A stretch of 5,743 nucleotides of DNA from positions 1-5,743 of the forward strand of contig BQIY01000170.1 in the NCBI GenBank assembly GCA_021604265.1, given 5' to 3'. Numbering within the stretch: the stretch's first letter is position 1; each line of letters begins with the position of its first letter. Positions 1-5,189 of the stretch are shown here, one piece after another. The notes beneath the pieces were generated by a model. The model was not told the origin of the DNA and made no database searches. It saw only the letters and a program-made list of their open reading frames with translations. The position numbers and the translations under genes are program-made. The stretch comes from Nitrospirales bacterium (lineage in GTDB: Bacteria; Nitrospirota; Nitrospiria; Nitrospirales; UBA8639).

Positions 1-811
1 TCATTTCGAACACACCAATTTCATTCGTTGCCCCAAATCGGTTTTTTACGGCACGAAGAATTCGGTAGGCATGTCCTTTCTCACCTTCAAAATACAACAC
101 CGTATCCACGATATGCTCCAACAGTCGAGGCCCTGCGATAACCCCTTCCTTTGTGACATGGCCAATAAGAAATACAGGAACCCCTGTCCGTTTGGCATAC
201 CACATGAGCTGGCAAGCCACTTCCTGCACCTGACTGACACTCCCCGGGGCAGAGCTGATCTCTTCGGTGAACACGGTTTGAATTGAATCAACAACCAGTG
301 CTTGAGGCTCCAGTTCTTTGGCAACTTTGAGAATTTCTTGAAGTGAGGTCGCAGCATGAATATACAACGATGGACACGACACATTGAGTCGATCACCCCG
401 CATCTTGATCTGACGAACCGACTCTTCACCGGAAACATAGAGCACATTGCCATTCTCATCACTTAATGAAGGAAGCGCTTGAAGTAATAACGTCGTTTTT
501 CCAATGCCCGGATCACCACCGACCAAAATCACTGACCCCGGTACCACCCCGCCACCTAAGACCCGGTCTAATTCCCCAATGCGTGTCGGTAGACGCATTT
601 CTTCTGTTCCATTGATATCCCCAATGGGGATAGGAACTTGCGTTTCAATACCAACACCAGCAGGCCGATTGCCCCCGGCCTTTCGGATAACTTCCTCTTT
701 CATGGAATTCCATTCGTGACAGTCGGGACACCGGCCGCTCCATCGCGGCGCTTGGTAGCCACACGATTGGCAACAGAATGTCGTTTTTGTACTCACCGTT
801 TTTCTCGACAT
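1..811 (-). CDS. radA: DNA repair protein RadA (Sms), N-terminal 270 residues, cut by the left edge
   Basis: RadA is a RecA-like ATPase that helps process recombination intermediates and drives branch migration. The reading frame is open from an ATG at 811 to the window edge, giving 270 residues of a protein usually about 450 long. Residues 14-31 form the N-terminal C4 zinc finger (C14-x2-C17-x10-C28-x2-C31). The Walker A loop is GGDPGIGKTT at 98-107 (K105), the Walker B-type strand is LVVDS at 172-176, and the RadA-specific KNRFG motif is at 256-260. The C-terminal Lon-like domain would lie outside the window. The start is well fixed: an in-frame TGA lies one codon upstream of the ATG, and the zinc finger begins 13 residues in, as is normal. 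No good Shine-Dalgarno sequence precedes it, so it may depend on translation of the upstream gene, 79 bp away. Identification is firm. Confidence 0.97.
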   Translation of the reverse strand, partial: MSRKTVSTKTTFCCQSCGYQAPRWSGRCPDCHEWNSMKEEVIRKAGGNRPAGVGIETQVPIPIGDINGTEEMRLPTRIGELDRVLGGGVVPGSVILVGGDPGIGKTTLLLQALPSLSDENGNVLYVSGEESVRQIKMRGDRLNVSCPSLYIHAATSLQEILKVAKELEPQALVVDSIQTVFTEEISSAPGSVSQVQEVACQLMWYAKRTGVPVFLIGHVTKEGVIAGPRLLEHIVDTVLYFEGEKGHAYRILRAVKNRFGATNEIGVFEM

Positions 812-890
812 GGTTCAAGGCGACGAATCGTAAGAAATATTCCAATTTAATGAGGGACGACCAGGAAAGAACAGGCTTGGCATGCACGAA

Positions 891-1778
891 TCATAAATAC
901 CGACGAACCTTCTTCCATCCCGTCACAATATTCGCACGTCTCGGAAACGTCTTCTCACTGTCGGCCTCTTGGATAATCACAGTTTGAATTCGACGCTCGA
1001 CTAAGACTTCAGCAAATTCAACCGTTCGACCAATACCGGCAGAAACATTTTCCCAGCCGTCTTCATTCAATTTCTCAAGAAATGTGATAAAGGCTTTGGG
1101 ACCAGGTTGAACCACCATGGGAATTCCTGCTGGAAAGCGATGCTTCCTCAACCATGAACGCACCACTTCATTGGATTCAATGTTTGCTCGGTATACATAG
1201 ACGAGGTTGTAATAAAACTCTCCGAGTTTTTCGAGTTCGAATGTGGCACCCATTTCAGGTTCGGGTAAGAGGTCGTTTCTCAACGGGGATTGGATGAACG
1301 ACTTCTCCAGAGCCCCCTGCGCATCCGGCGGCAGTAAGGCGCCGAGGTCAACCAGGAGAATGGGCCTTCGCCTCTCCCAAACCGCGAGGAGTCCCGTTGC
1401 CTCTTGCATTGAGACCCGAGGGCTTTCACGCACCTGTGCTTTGACTGTTAAATTCCCGCGAAGCCGTGGGGTATATTCAAGAGATGCGTAGCCATCCTCT
1501 CCGGTCACCGCTTGCCCCAATAATCGTTTTTGCACAAAAAAATCAATCTTCTCTCCGCTCAGCCCGATTCGTTTGCCCTCCGAGTCATCACGAAATAGAA
1601 ACGCCTTCAATGGCGTTGGTGTTCCCGGTAAAACAAGCATATCTTCGACAAGAAGACTTGCGTCTATCCGTTCTTCCCCGTAGGCCAGCCCCCCCGCCGC
1701 TGCGCTCCACGGCAACAACATTCCTGCGACCAACAATACAATCCGCAACGTGCTATTGAAGTTTTCTGTCAAATTCAC
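891..1778 (-). CDS. Secreted protein with Ig-like domain and degenerate HAD/LNS2-like domain
   Basis: This is a 295-residue protein of no family I can name with certainty. I place the start at GTG 1778: a GGAGG lies 7 bases upstream, and this start puts a signal-peptide-like segment first (R12, then a hydrophobic stretch 13-28 ending WSAAAGG). Longer frames up to 1910 would overlap the upstream gene. Residues about 37-125 look like a beta-rich Ig-like domain (LPGTPTPLKAFL, TGEDGYASLEYTP, GNLTVKAQV), a layout often seen in extracytoplasmic proteins. Residues about 139-290 resemble the HAD-type fold of LNS2/App1 phosphatidate phosphatases: ILLVDLG at 140-146 sits where hhhDxDG is expected, WLRKHRFPAG at 209-218 matches the usual segment before motif II, and AGIGRTVEFAEVL at 247-259 matches the GxGNxxxD region. 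The second motif I Asp is G146 and the late Asp is E254, so catalysis is doubtful. The fold assignment is inference. The gene follows a small membrane protein by 19 bp and precedes radA. Confidence 0.72.
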   Translation of the reverse strand: MNLTENFNSTLRIVLLVAGMLLPWSAAAGGLAYGEERIDASLLVEDMLVLPGTPTPLKAFLFRDDSEGKRIGLSGEKIDFFVQKRLLGQAVTGEDGYASLEYTPRLRGNLTVKAQVRESPRVSMQEATGLLAVWERRRPILLVDLGALLPPDAQGALEKSFIQSPLRNDLLPEPEMGATFELEKLGEFYYNLVYVYRANIESNEVVRSWLRKHRFPAGIPMVVQPGPKAFITFLEKLNEDGWENVSAGIGRTVEFAEVLVERRIQTVIIQEADSEKTFPRRANIVTGWKKVRRYL

Positions 1779-1785
1779 CACGAAA

Positions 1786-1790
1786 CCTCC
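1786..1790 (-). promoter_or_regulatory. Ribosome binding site GGAGG setting the GTG start at 1778
   Basis: A GGAGG on the minus strand lies 7 bases before GTG 1778 and 4 bases before a second in-frame GTG at 1781. It sits in the 19 bp gap after the upstream stop codon. The spacing favours 1778, and this site is the main reason for rejecting the longer frame. Confidence 0.75.
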
Positions 1791-1797
1791 AAACGCG

Positions 1798-2049
1798 TCA
1801 AAGTAAGCCGCGGCCACGTTTCCCGAACGAGAACGCATCAAAGGCCGCAAAAATTGCAAATTGAATGTAAATCCACGTCGCCACATGCCAGTAGTATTCA
1901 CCAATGACAATCAACACAATCGAAATGATGATAAACCAATATCCTCGAGAATTACCTAAGTATAGATGCCCCAATCCGGCAATAACCGAGAGTGTGGCTG
2001 CCCCAATGCCATACCATGTTTTATCACGTTCATCTTCAAGTTCGGACAT
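1798..2049 (-). CDS. Small TM2-like integral membrane protein
   Basis: The protein has 83 residues: a charged N-terminus (SELEDERDK), then hydrophobic segments at about 13-31, 37-50 and 56-73, and a basic tail GKRGRG that suggests a cytoplasmic C-terminus by the positive-inside rule. GLGHLYLGNSRGYW at 25-38 resembles the first turn of TM2-type domains (G-x-H-x-Y-L-G-x4-G), and FDAF at 70-73 could match their terminal Asp. The match is partial, so TM2-like is a description and not a family assignment. The ATG at 2049 is preceded by GAGGGG at a spacing of 6 bases. A start 10 codons earlier at 2079 has no such site. It ends 19 bp before the secreted Ig/HAD-like gene, so the two are probably co-transcribed. 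Its function is unknown. Confidence 0.75.
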   Translation of the reverse strand: MSELEDERDKTWYGIGAATLSVIAGLGHLYLGNSRGYWFIIISIVLIVIGEYYWHVATWIYIQFAIFAAFDAFSFGKRGRGLL

Positions 2050-2055
2050 GAATTT

Positions 2056-2061
2056 CCCCTC
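2056..2061 (-). promoter_or_regulatory. Ribosome binding site GAGGGG for the ATG at 2049
   Basis: This purine-rich site lies 6 bases before ATG 2049 on the minus strand. It lies inside the longer frame that would begin at 2079, and so favours the 83-residue form. Confidence 0.65.
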
Positions 2062-2079
2062 AGGCAAATGATCGATCAT

Positions 2080-2218
2080 GGATGTTTAGAAACATTACCA
2101 TGTGCCTCGCAAGGAGTTCTAGACATGAAAGAACCAGCACTATGCATTCACCGCTTACGACGGCATACACTGACCAACTGAATCAACGAAATGATATGAG
2201 AAAGAAAGAGGAAGGAAT
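2080..2218 (-). other. Intergenic gap between the second DUF507 gene and the membrane protein gene
   Basis: This gap of about 140 bp (170 bp to the chosen start at 2049) is the longest within the minus-strand gene series and so the likeliest place for a transcriptional break. Directly after the DUF507 stop, the transcript has a run of about 20 pyrimidines (2217 down to 2198; purines on the plus strand). I see no GC-rich hairpin followed by a U tract, and no convincing -35/-10 pair. Confidence 0.4.
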
Positions 2219-2509
2219 CTAACCGAGGTTTCGTTTTCTGAGTTCTTCGGCATAGGTTTTGCGGTATAACACATCCCATTCCTGAGATCCCTCTGGAATG
2301 GGACGGGAGTATGATTCTAACTTGGCGCGAACGGCTTGGGTCATCTCTTGCTCTATTTTCATCTCTTCATTCAGCACCCGCTTGATTTCCTTTAACACCG
2401 CCGTTGACTCTCCTTTTAAATTGGCGTCGCGGCTGGTCTGAAGAAACTTCAGAATCATATGGGCTAAATGCGTTTGCTTCTCATCAGAGAGTAGAGGCGA
2501 CATCATCAT
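2219..2509 (-). CDS. DUF507 family protein, second of a tandem pair
   Basis: The protein has 96 residues, a normal length for DUF507, a family of small, mostly helical, charged proteins of unknown function. The family-like opening is LLSDEKQTHLAHMILKFL at 6-23, followed by a Lys/Glu-rich helical middle (about 35-68) and a polar C-terminus with the segment EWDVLYRKTYAEELRKR. There is no signal peptide or membrane segment, so it should be cytoplasmic. Three ATG codons stand in a row at 2509, 2506 and 2503. AGGA lies 8 bases before the first, which I use as the start. The gene lies 58 bp after the other DUF507 gene and is clearly diverged from it. Family assignment comes from recognising the N-terminal motif and the tandem arrangement; no function should be inferred. 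Confidence 0.85.
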   Translation of the reverse strand: MMMSPLLSDEKQTHLAHMILKFLQTSRDANLKGESTAVLKEIKRVLNEEMKIEQEMTQAVRAKLESYSRPIPEGSQEWDVLYRKTYAEELRKRNLG

Positions 2510-2567
2510 CTAGTAATTCCTAGTGAACCAGCATGACAAACGATTACACACAATAAGCAGCATTGGG

Positions 2568-2849
2568 TTACAGAACAATACTCCGCTCTCGAACCAGCTT
2601 TTGTTTGACCATGGTGAACATTTTTTGATAATCCGCTTTCCCGCTTTGAAATTCCGCATCAAACCTCTTGAGTAGCTCACGGACTTCAGCATTTAACCGA
2701 TCTTCGACCGTGAGTTCTTCAGTAATCGCATGTTCCAGGGCTCGTACCAGAGGTTCCGATGGACCGATGCCATCTAAATACTTCTGAGACTGAAGCCGCT
2801 GAAGAATTTTGAAAGCAATCGTATGAACACGTTCTTGGTTTAAACGCAT
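2568..2849 (-). CDS. DUF507 family protein, first of a tandem pair
   Basis: The protein has 93 residues starting MRLNQERVHTIAFKILQRL, the usual opening of DUF507 proteins. The rest is predicted mostly helical and highly charged, for example EHAITEELTVEDRLNAEVRE and a Lys/Arg-rich C-terminus ending RERSIVL. No membrane segment or signal peptide is seen. The longer frame to 2942 was rejected because it runs 86 bases into the cyclophilin-like gene and adds 31 residues not typical of the family. ATG 2849 lies 7 bases after that gene's stop and is preceded by GAAGGGG at very short spacing, so reinitiation or translational coupling is likely. The second DUF507 gene follows. Its role is unknown; a constitutive housekeeping function is only a guess. 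Confidence 0.87.
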   Translation of the reverse strand: MRLNQERVHTIAFKILQRLQSQKYLDGIGPSEPLVRALEHAITEELTVEDRLNAEVRELLKRFDAEFQSGKADYQKMFTMVKQKLVRERSIVL

Positions 2850-2856
2850 AACCCCT

Positions 2857-3243
2857 TCAGGAAACCGGTTCAACTTTAATGGTTGTGGCCCCCATGGCTT
2901 CTCTGAAACTTTTTGCATCACCAATAATTTTTCCAACGACATTCACACGATCAGCAGGAACAGGATCTTCCCCAATGCTCATCGGAGTCCGTCCGAAAAA
3001 TACGGCAAACATCTCGCCAACTCCCCAAAACGCCACATCACCCACCTTCACCTGTGTCGTGGCCGTCTCTCGATAGTCTTTCACGCCAGGAACTTTACAA
3101 TAGAACTCCTCACCCCACATATTAACGGAGGTTTCAATCGGCAATGCCTCATAAATTGCCTGTGCCGTTCTCGTTGGTTTAAGATCCGCTTCCAGCTTGA
3201 CACCGCCGATCGAGATCCGAATACGTCGTGTTTGCAACTCCAT
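2857..3243 (-). CDS. Cyclophilin-like fold protein (TM1367/MTH187-type)
   Basis: The protein has 128 residues and matches the small prokaryotic cyclophilin-like family (the Pfam cyclophilin-like domain, PF04126). These proteins share the beta-barrel of cyclophilins but generally lack the classical isomerase active site, and their role is unknown. Family hallmarks are PTRTAQAIYEALP at 23-35, the WGEEFYCKVP segment at 43-52, the VGDVAFWGVGE segment at 67-77, and FFGRTPMS at 82-89. No signal peptide is seen, so it should be cytoplasmic. I chose ATG 3243: AAGGA lies 8 bases upstream, and the family core begins a few residues later. Two nearer ATGs upstream sit on or next to that site, and the longest frame (to 3342) adds an unconserved leader. 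It is the first gene of the minus-strand series and is followed by two DUF507 genes. Confidence 0.88.
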   Translation of the reverse strand: MELQTRRIRISIGGVKLEADLKPTRTAQAIYEALPIETSVNMWGEEFYCKVPGVKDYRETATTQVKVGDVAFWGVGEMFAVFFGRTPMSIGEDPVPADRVNVVGKIIGDAKSFREAMGATTIKVEPVS

Positions 3244-3545
3244 AATAATCATCCTTACCATTGAATCTATAAAAACAATCGAATGATTTTGAATGTAGCG
3301 TGTCCTCACGGTGAAATCAAGGTTCGTACAGGTTCCTGGCAATTCGCAACAATCTCATGATTATTATCGACGCGTGTGAGCATTGGAAGACAGATCTGGG
3401 TTAAACTATTCATCGTTCATGACCTGACTCTCGTCGAATCATCACGCACGGGTCACATCTCATATGGACACATGGTAATGATACTAAAGGCCGACGACCT
3501 ACTTCGCGTGGCAGGAACGTTTCCTCCGAAGGTCTCACAGTCACC
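3244..3545. other. Non-coding divergent intergenic region, 302 bp
   Basis: This lies between two divergently transcribed genes and should contain promoters for both directions. The frame of the plus-strand nuclease gene is open back to 3423 but has no ATG, GTG or TTG before 3546, so I treat it as non-coding. Frames on the minus strand through here extend from the neighbours without any family-like residues. A short TGACC (3420-3424) pairs with GGTCA (3451-3455) across 26 bases, too little to call a structured RNA or operator. I see no tRNA, riboswitch or strong plus-strand promoter. Confidence 0.5.
3266..3293 (-). promoter_or_regulatory. Weak sigma70-like promoter candidate for the minus-strand genes
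   Basis: Reading the minus strand, TTCAAA (3293-3288) and TATAGA (3271-3266) are separated by 16 bases. Each matches 4 of 6 consensus positions. The -10 box would start transcription about 15-20 bases before ATG 3243, in the expected place for the first gene of the series. The match is weak and could be chance. Confidence 0.25.
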
Positions 3546-4343
3546 ATGCTAGAATCATCCTTTATCTTCCTAAACGGCATTGGCGAGTCCACCGAACAAC
3601 GTCTCTGGGATCAGGGCATTAATACCTGGCAAACCTTCATAGAATCTTCGAGGATTCCTGGCATTCCCCAAGCTCGGAAAGCGTTGTACGATGAGGAACT
3701 AAGGACTGCCCACGACCATCTTGAACGTGGCAATGCGAAATATTTTGCGCAATGCCTCAAGTCCCGCGATCATTGGCGGCTCTTTGAAACCTTTCGGGAA
3801 AAGACGGCATTTCTGGACATTGAGACAAACGGAGCTCCGGCCGCTTCAGGCTATATTACCGTTGTGGGCATTTACGGAAAATACGGCATGACGGCACTCG
3901 TGCATGAGGATACCCTAACCCACGACCGCCTCTGTGAAGAATTGGAACAATATGACCTCCTCGTCACCTTTTTCGGTTCGGGGTTTGATCTGCCCTATAT
4001 TCGCACCAAATTTCCCCGTATTACACTCGATCACCCGCATTTTGATTTGTGCTTTGCGGCCAGACGGCTTGGGTATAAAGGTGGGCTCAAACACATTGAA
4101 GGAGAGTTTGATTTGCAGCGGCCCTCAAACGTTGAAGGCCTAACCGGATGGGATGCGGTGCTTCTTTGGCAAGCCTGGTGTACTGGCGATAAAGATGCAG
4201 GCACTCGGCTTCTGGAATATAATGAGATGGACGTCAAGAATCTTGAGCCGCTCGCCGAACATATTTTTGAGCAGCTCAAACAGCGTTATCAACCAGCAGC
4301 ACTTCCTGCCTATATGAAACCAAGGATCAATCAATCACAATGA
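3546..4343 (+). CDS. YprB-like ribonuclease H-fold (DEDDy-type) exonuclease
   Basis: The protein has 265 residues. Its N-terminus (FLNGIGESTEQRLWDQGI, 8-25) resembles a helix-hairpin-helix-like segment that precedes the nuclease domain in YprB-type proteins and may bind nucleic acid. The catalytic domain spans about 87-245. Exo motif I is FLDIET with D91 and E93, motif II is the FGSGFDLPYI stretch with D148, and motif III is Y225-x3-D229. Together these give the four acidic metal ligands and the Tyr of DEDDy 3'-5' exonucleases. HFD at 165-167 is also typical of this subfamily. No signal peptide is seen, so it should be cytoplasmic. The substrate (DNA or RNA) cannot be read from sequence. ATG 3546 is the only usable start in the frame. 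Its Shine-Dalgarno is poor (GAAGG 13 bases upstream). The stop overlaps the start of the PP2C gene by 4 bases. No helicase domain is attached. Confidence 0.88.
   Translation: MLESSFIFLNGIGESTEQRLWDQGINTWQTFIESSRIPGIPQARKALYDEELRTAHDHLERGNAKYFAQCLKSRDHWRLFETFREKTAFLDIETNGAPAASGYITVVGIYGKYGMTALVHEDTLTHDRLCEELEQYDLLVTFFGSGFDLPYIRTKFPRITLDHPHFDLCFAARRLGYKGGLKHIEGEFDLQRPSNVEGLTGWDAVLLWQAWCTGDKDAGTRLLEYNEMDVKNLEPLAEHIFEQLKQRYQPAALPAYMKPRINQSQ
4340..4343 (+). other. ATGA stop-start overlap coupling nuclease and phosphatase genes
   Basis: ATG at 4340-4342 shares bases with TGA at 4341-4343. The nearest Shine-Dalgarno-like AAGGA is about 13 bases upstream, so the phosphatase probably depends on ribosomes finishing the nuclease gene. 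Confidence 0.9.
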
Positions 4344-5092
4344 AGTGGCAAGGATGGGGACAAACCGATATCGGACGAGTCCGTAAGATTAATCAGGATA
4401 CCTTTGCAGTGCACCCCACTTTAAATCTGTGGATTGTGGCCGATGGGATGGGAGGGCACGCTGGCGGGGAAGTCGCCAGTCAATTGGTCATCGAGACCAT
4501 CGGGCCGTTCGTTGAACAACAGCAAGCCAATAAGAAATCATTGACCACTGAAGACCGCGAACACATGTTATGCGACGCACTCACAGCAACGAATCAAGCC
4601 ATTCGAACCCATGCACGAGAACACCCGGAGTACTCAGGAATGGGCACGACGGCTGTCGTATTACAGATAACAGAAGAACATCCGTGGCAGGCTACTATCG
4701 CTCACGTTGGGGATAGCCGTGCGTATCTTATTCAAAACGAGACCATGACCTTGTTAACGCGAGACCATAGCTTAGTGGAAGACCGCATTGATCTAGGCAT
4801 TATTACACGAGACCAAGCGCTCACTCACCCGCTTCGACACGTGCTCACAAAAGGACTGGGAATTGAATCAAGCGTAGAAGCCTCTGTGCAAACTAGACCG
4901 CTTCAACCAACAGACTCGATATTACTGTGTTCAGACGGATTGACCAAAATGATGACCGACGAGGAATTTTTCAACGTCATTCGTCAGCATCGTCATTCAC
5001 TGAACAACGCCTGCCAACAGCTCGTGGAAACAGCGAATAAATTAGGAGGAGACGACAATATTACCGTCGTCTTGGTTGGCACAGAAACTTGA
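4340..5092 (+). CDS. PP2C-family Ser/Thr protein phosphatase (Stp/PrpC type)
   Basis: The protein has 250 residues, the normal length of a stand-alone bacterial PP2C phosphatase, a metal-dependent enzyme that removes phosphate from Ser/Thr residues, usually opposing Hanks-type kinases. All core motifs are present: TDIGRVRKINQD at 9-20 (R15, D20), VADGMGGHAGGE at 33-44 (D35, G36), GMGTT at 100-104, HVGDSRAY at 122-129, LLCSDGL at 195-201 (D199), and GGDDNITVV at 236-244 (D239). R15, which in PP2C enzymes contacts the phosphate, and the metal-binding Asp residues are retained, so it should be active. It has no membrane segment or sensor domain and should be cytoplasmic. It overlaps the nuclease gene by 4 bases. 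No kinase, FHA protein or other usual partner is in the window, so its substrates are unknown. Confidence 0.95.
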   Translation: MKWQGWGQTDIGRVRKINQDTFAVHPTLNLWIVADGMGGHAGGEVASQLVIETIGPFVEQQQANKKSLTTEDREHMLCDALTATNQAIRTHAREHPEYSGMGTTAVVLQITEEHPWQATIAHVGDSRAYLIQNETMTLLTRDHSLVEDRIDLGIITRDQALTHPLRHVLTKGLGIESSVEASVQTRPLQPTDSILLCSDGLTKMMTDEEFFNVIRQHRHSLNNACQQLVETANKLGGDDNITVVLVGTET

Positions 5093-5116
5093 AAGAACAA
5101 ACCCTCGGTCGTTGCT

Positions 5117-5179
5117 CGTATCTCGCTGAAGAAGTTTTTCCTGATCTTACGAAATACGCTTCACGAGTAACGAGATACG
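5117..5179. repeat. Inverted repeat and degenerate CGAGATACG-type motifs between convergent genes
   Basis: CGTATCTCG at 5117-5125 is the exact reverse complement of CGAGATACG at 5171-5179, with 45 bases between them. A related degenerate copy, CGAAATACG, is at 5150-5158, and CACGAGTAACGAG (5162-5174) repeats part of the same motif. A shorter outer pair, GTCGTT (5108-5113) with AACGAC (5195-5200), could extend pairing into the oxygenase stop region. The site lies in the 97 bp between the convergent phosphatase and oxygenase genes, so a bidirectional terminator or a dispersed intergenic repeat is plausible. There is no long T tract after the stem, so it is not a classical intrinsic terminator. 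Confidence 0.45.
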
Positions 5180-5189
5180 TTAGTTTCCC

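Noticed and set aside
46..462. Minus-strand frame of 138 codons
   Set aside because: It lies in another frame over radA, whose own frame carries Walker A and the KNRFG motif. The predicted product is Cys/Arg-rich with no family features.
2568..2942. Longer 124-residue form of the first DUF507 gene
   Set aside because: The extra 31 residues overlap the cyclophilin-like coding sequence and are not part of the family; MRLN at 2849 is the typical start.
2857..3342. Longer 161-residue form of the cyclophilin-like gene
   Set aside because: The added leader contains no family residues. AAGGA at the right spacing marks ATG 3243, and the leader would cover the likely promoter.
3420..3455. Possible hairpin TGACC/GGTCA
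   Set aside because: Five base pairs across a 26-base loop are expected by chance in a region of this size.
3410..3592. Minus-strand frame of 60 codons in the divergent region
   Set aside because: It overlaps the start of the nuclease gene on the opposite strand, has no family-like residues and no good ribosome binding site.
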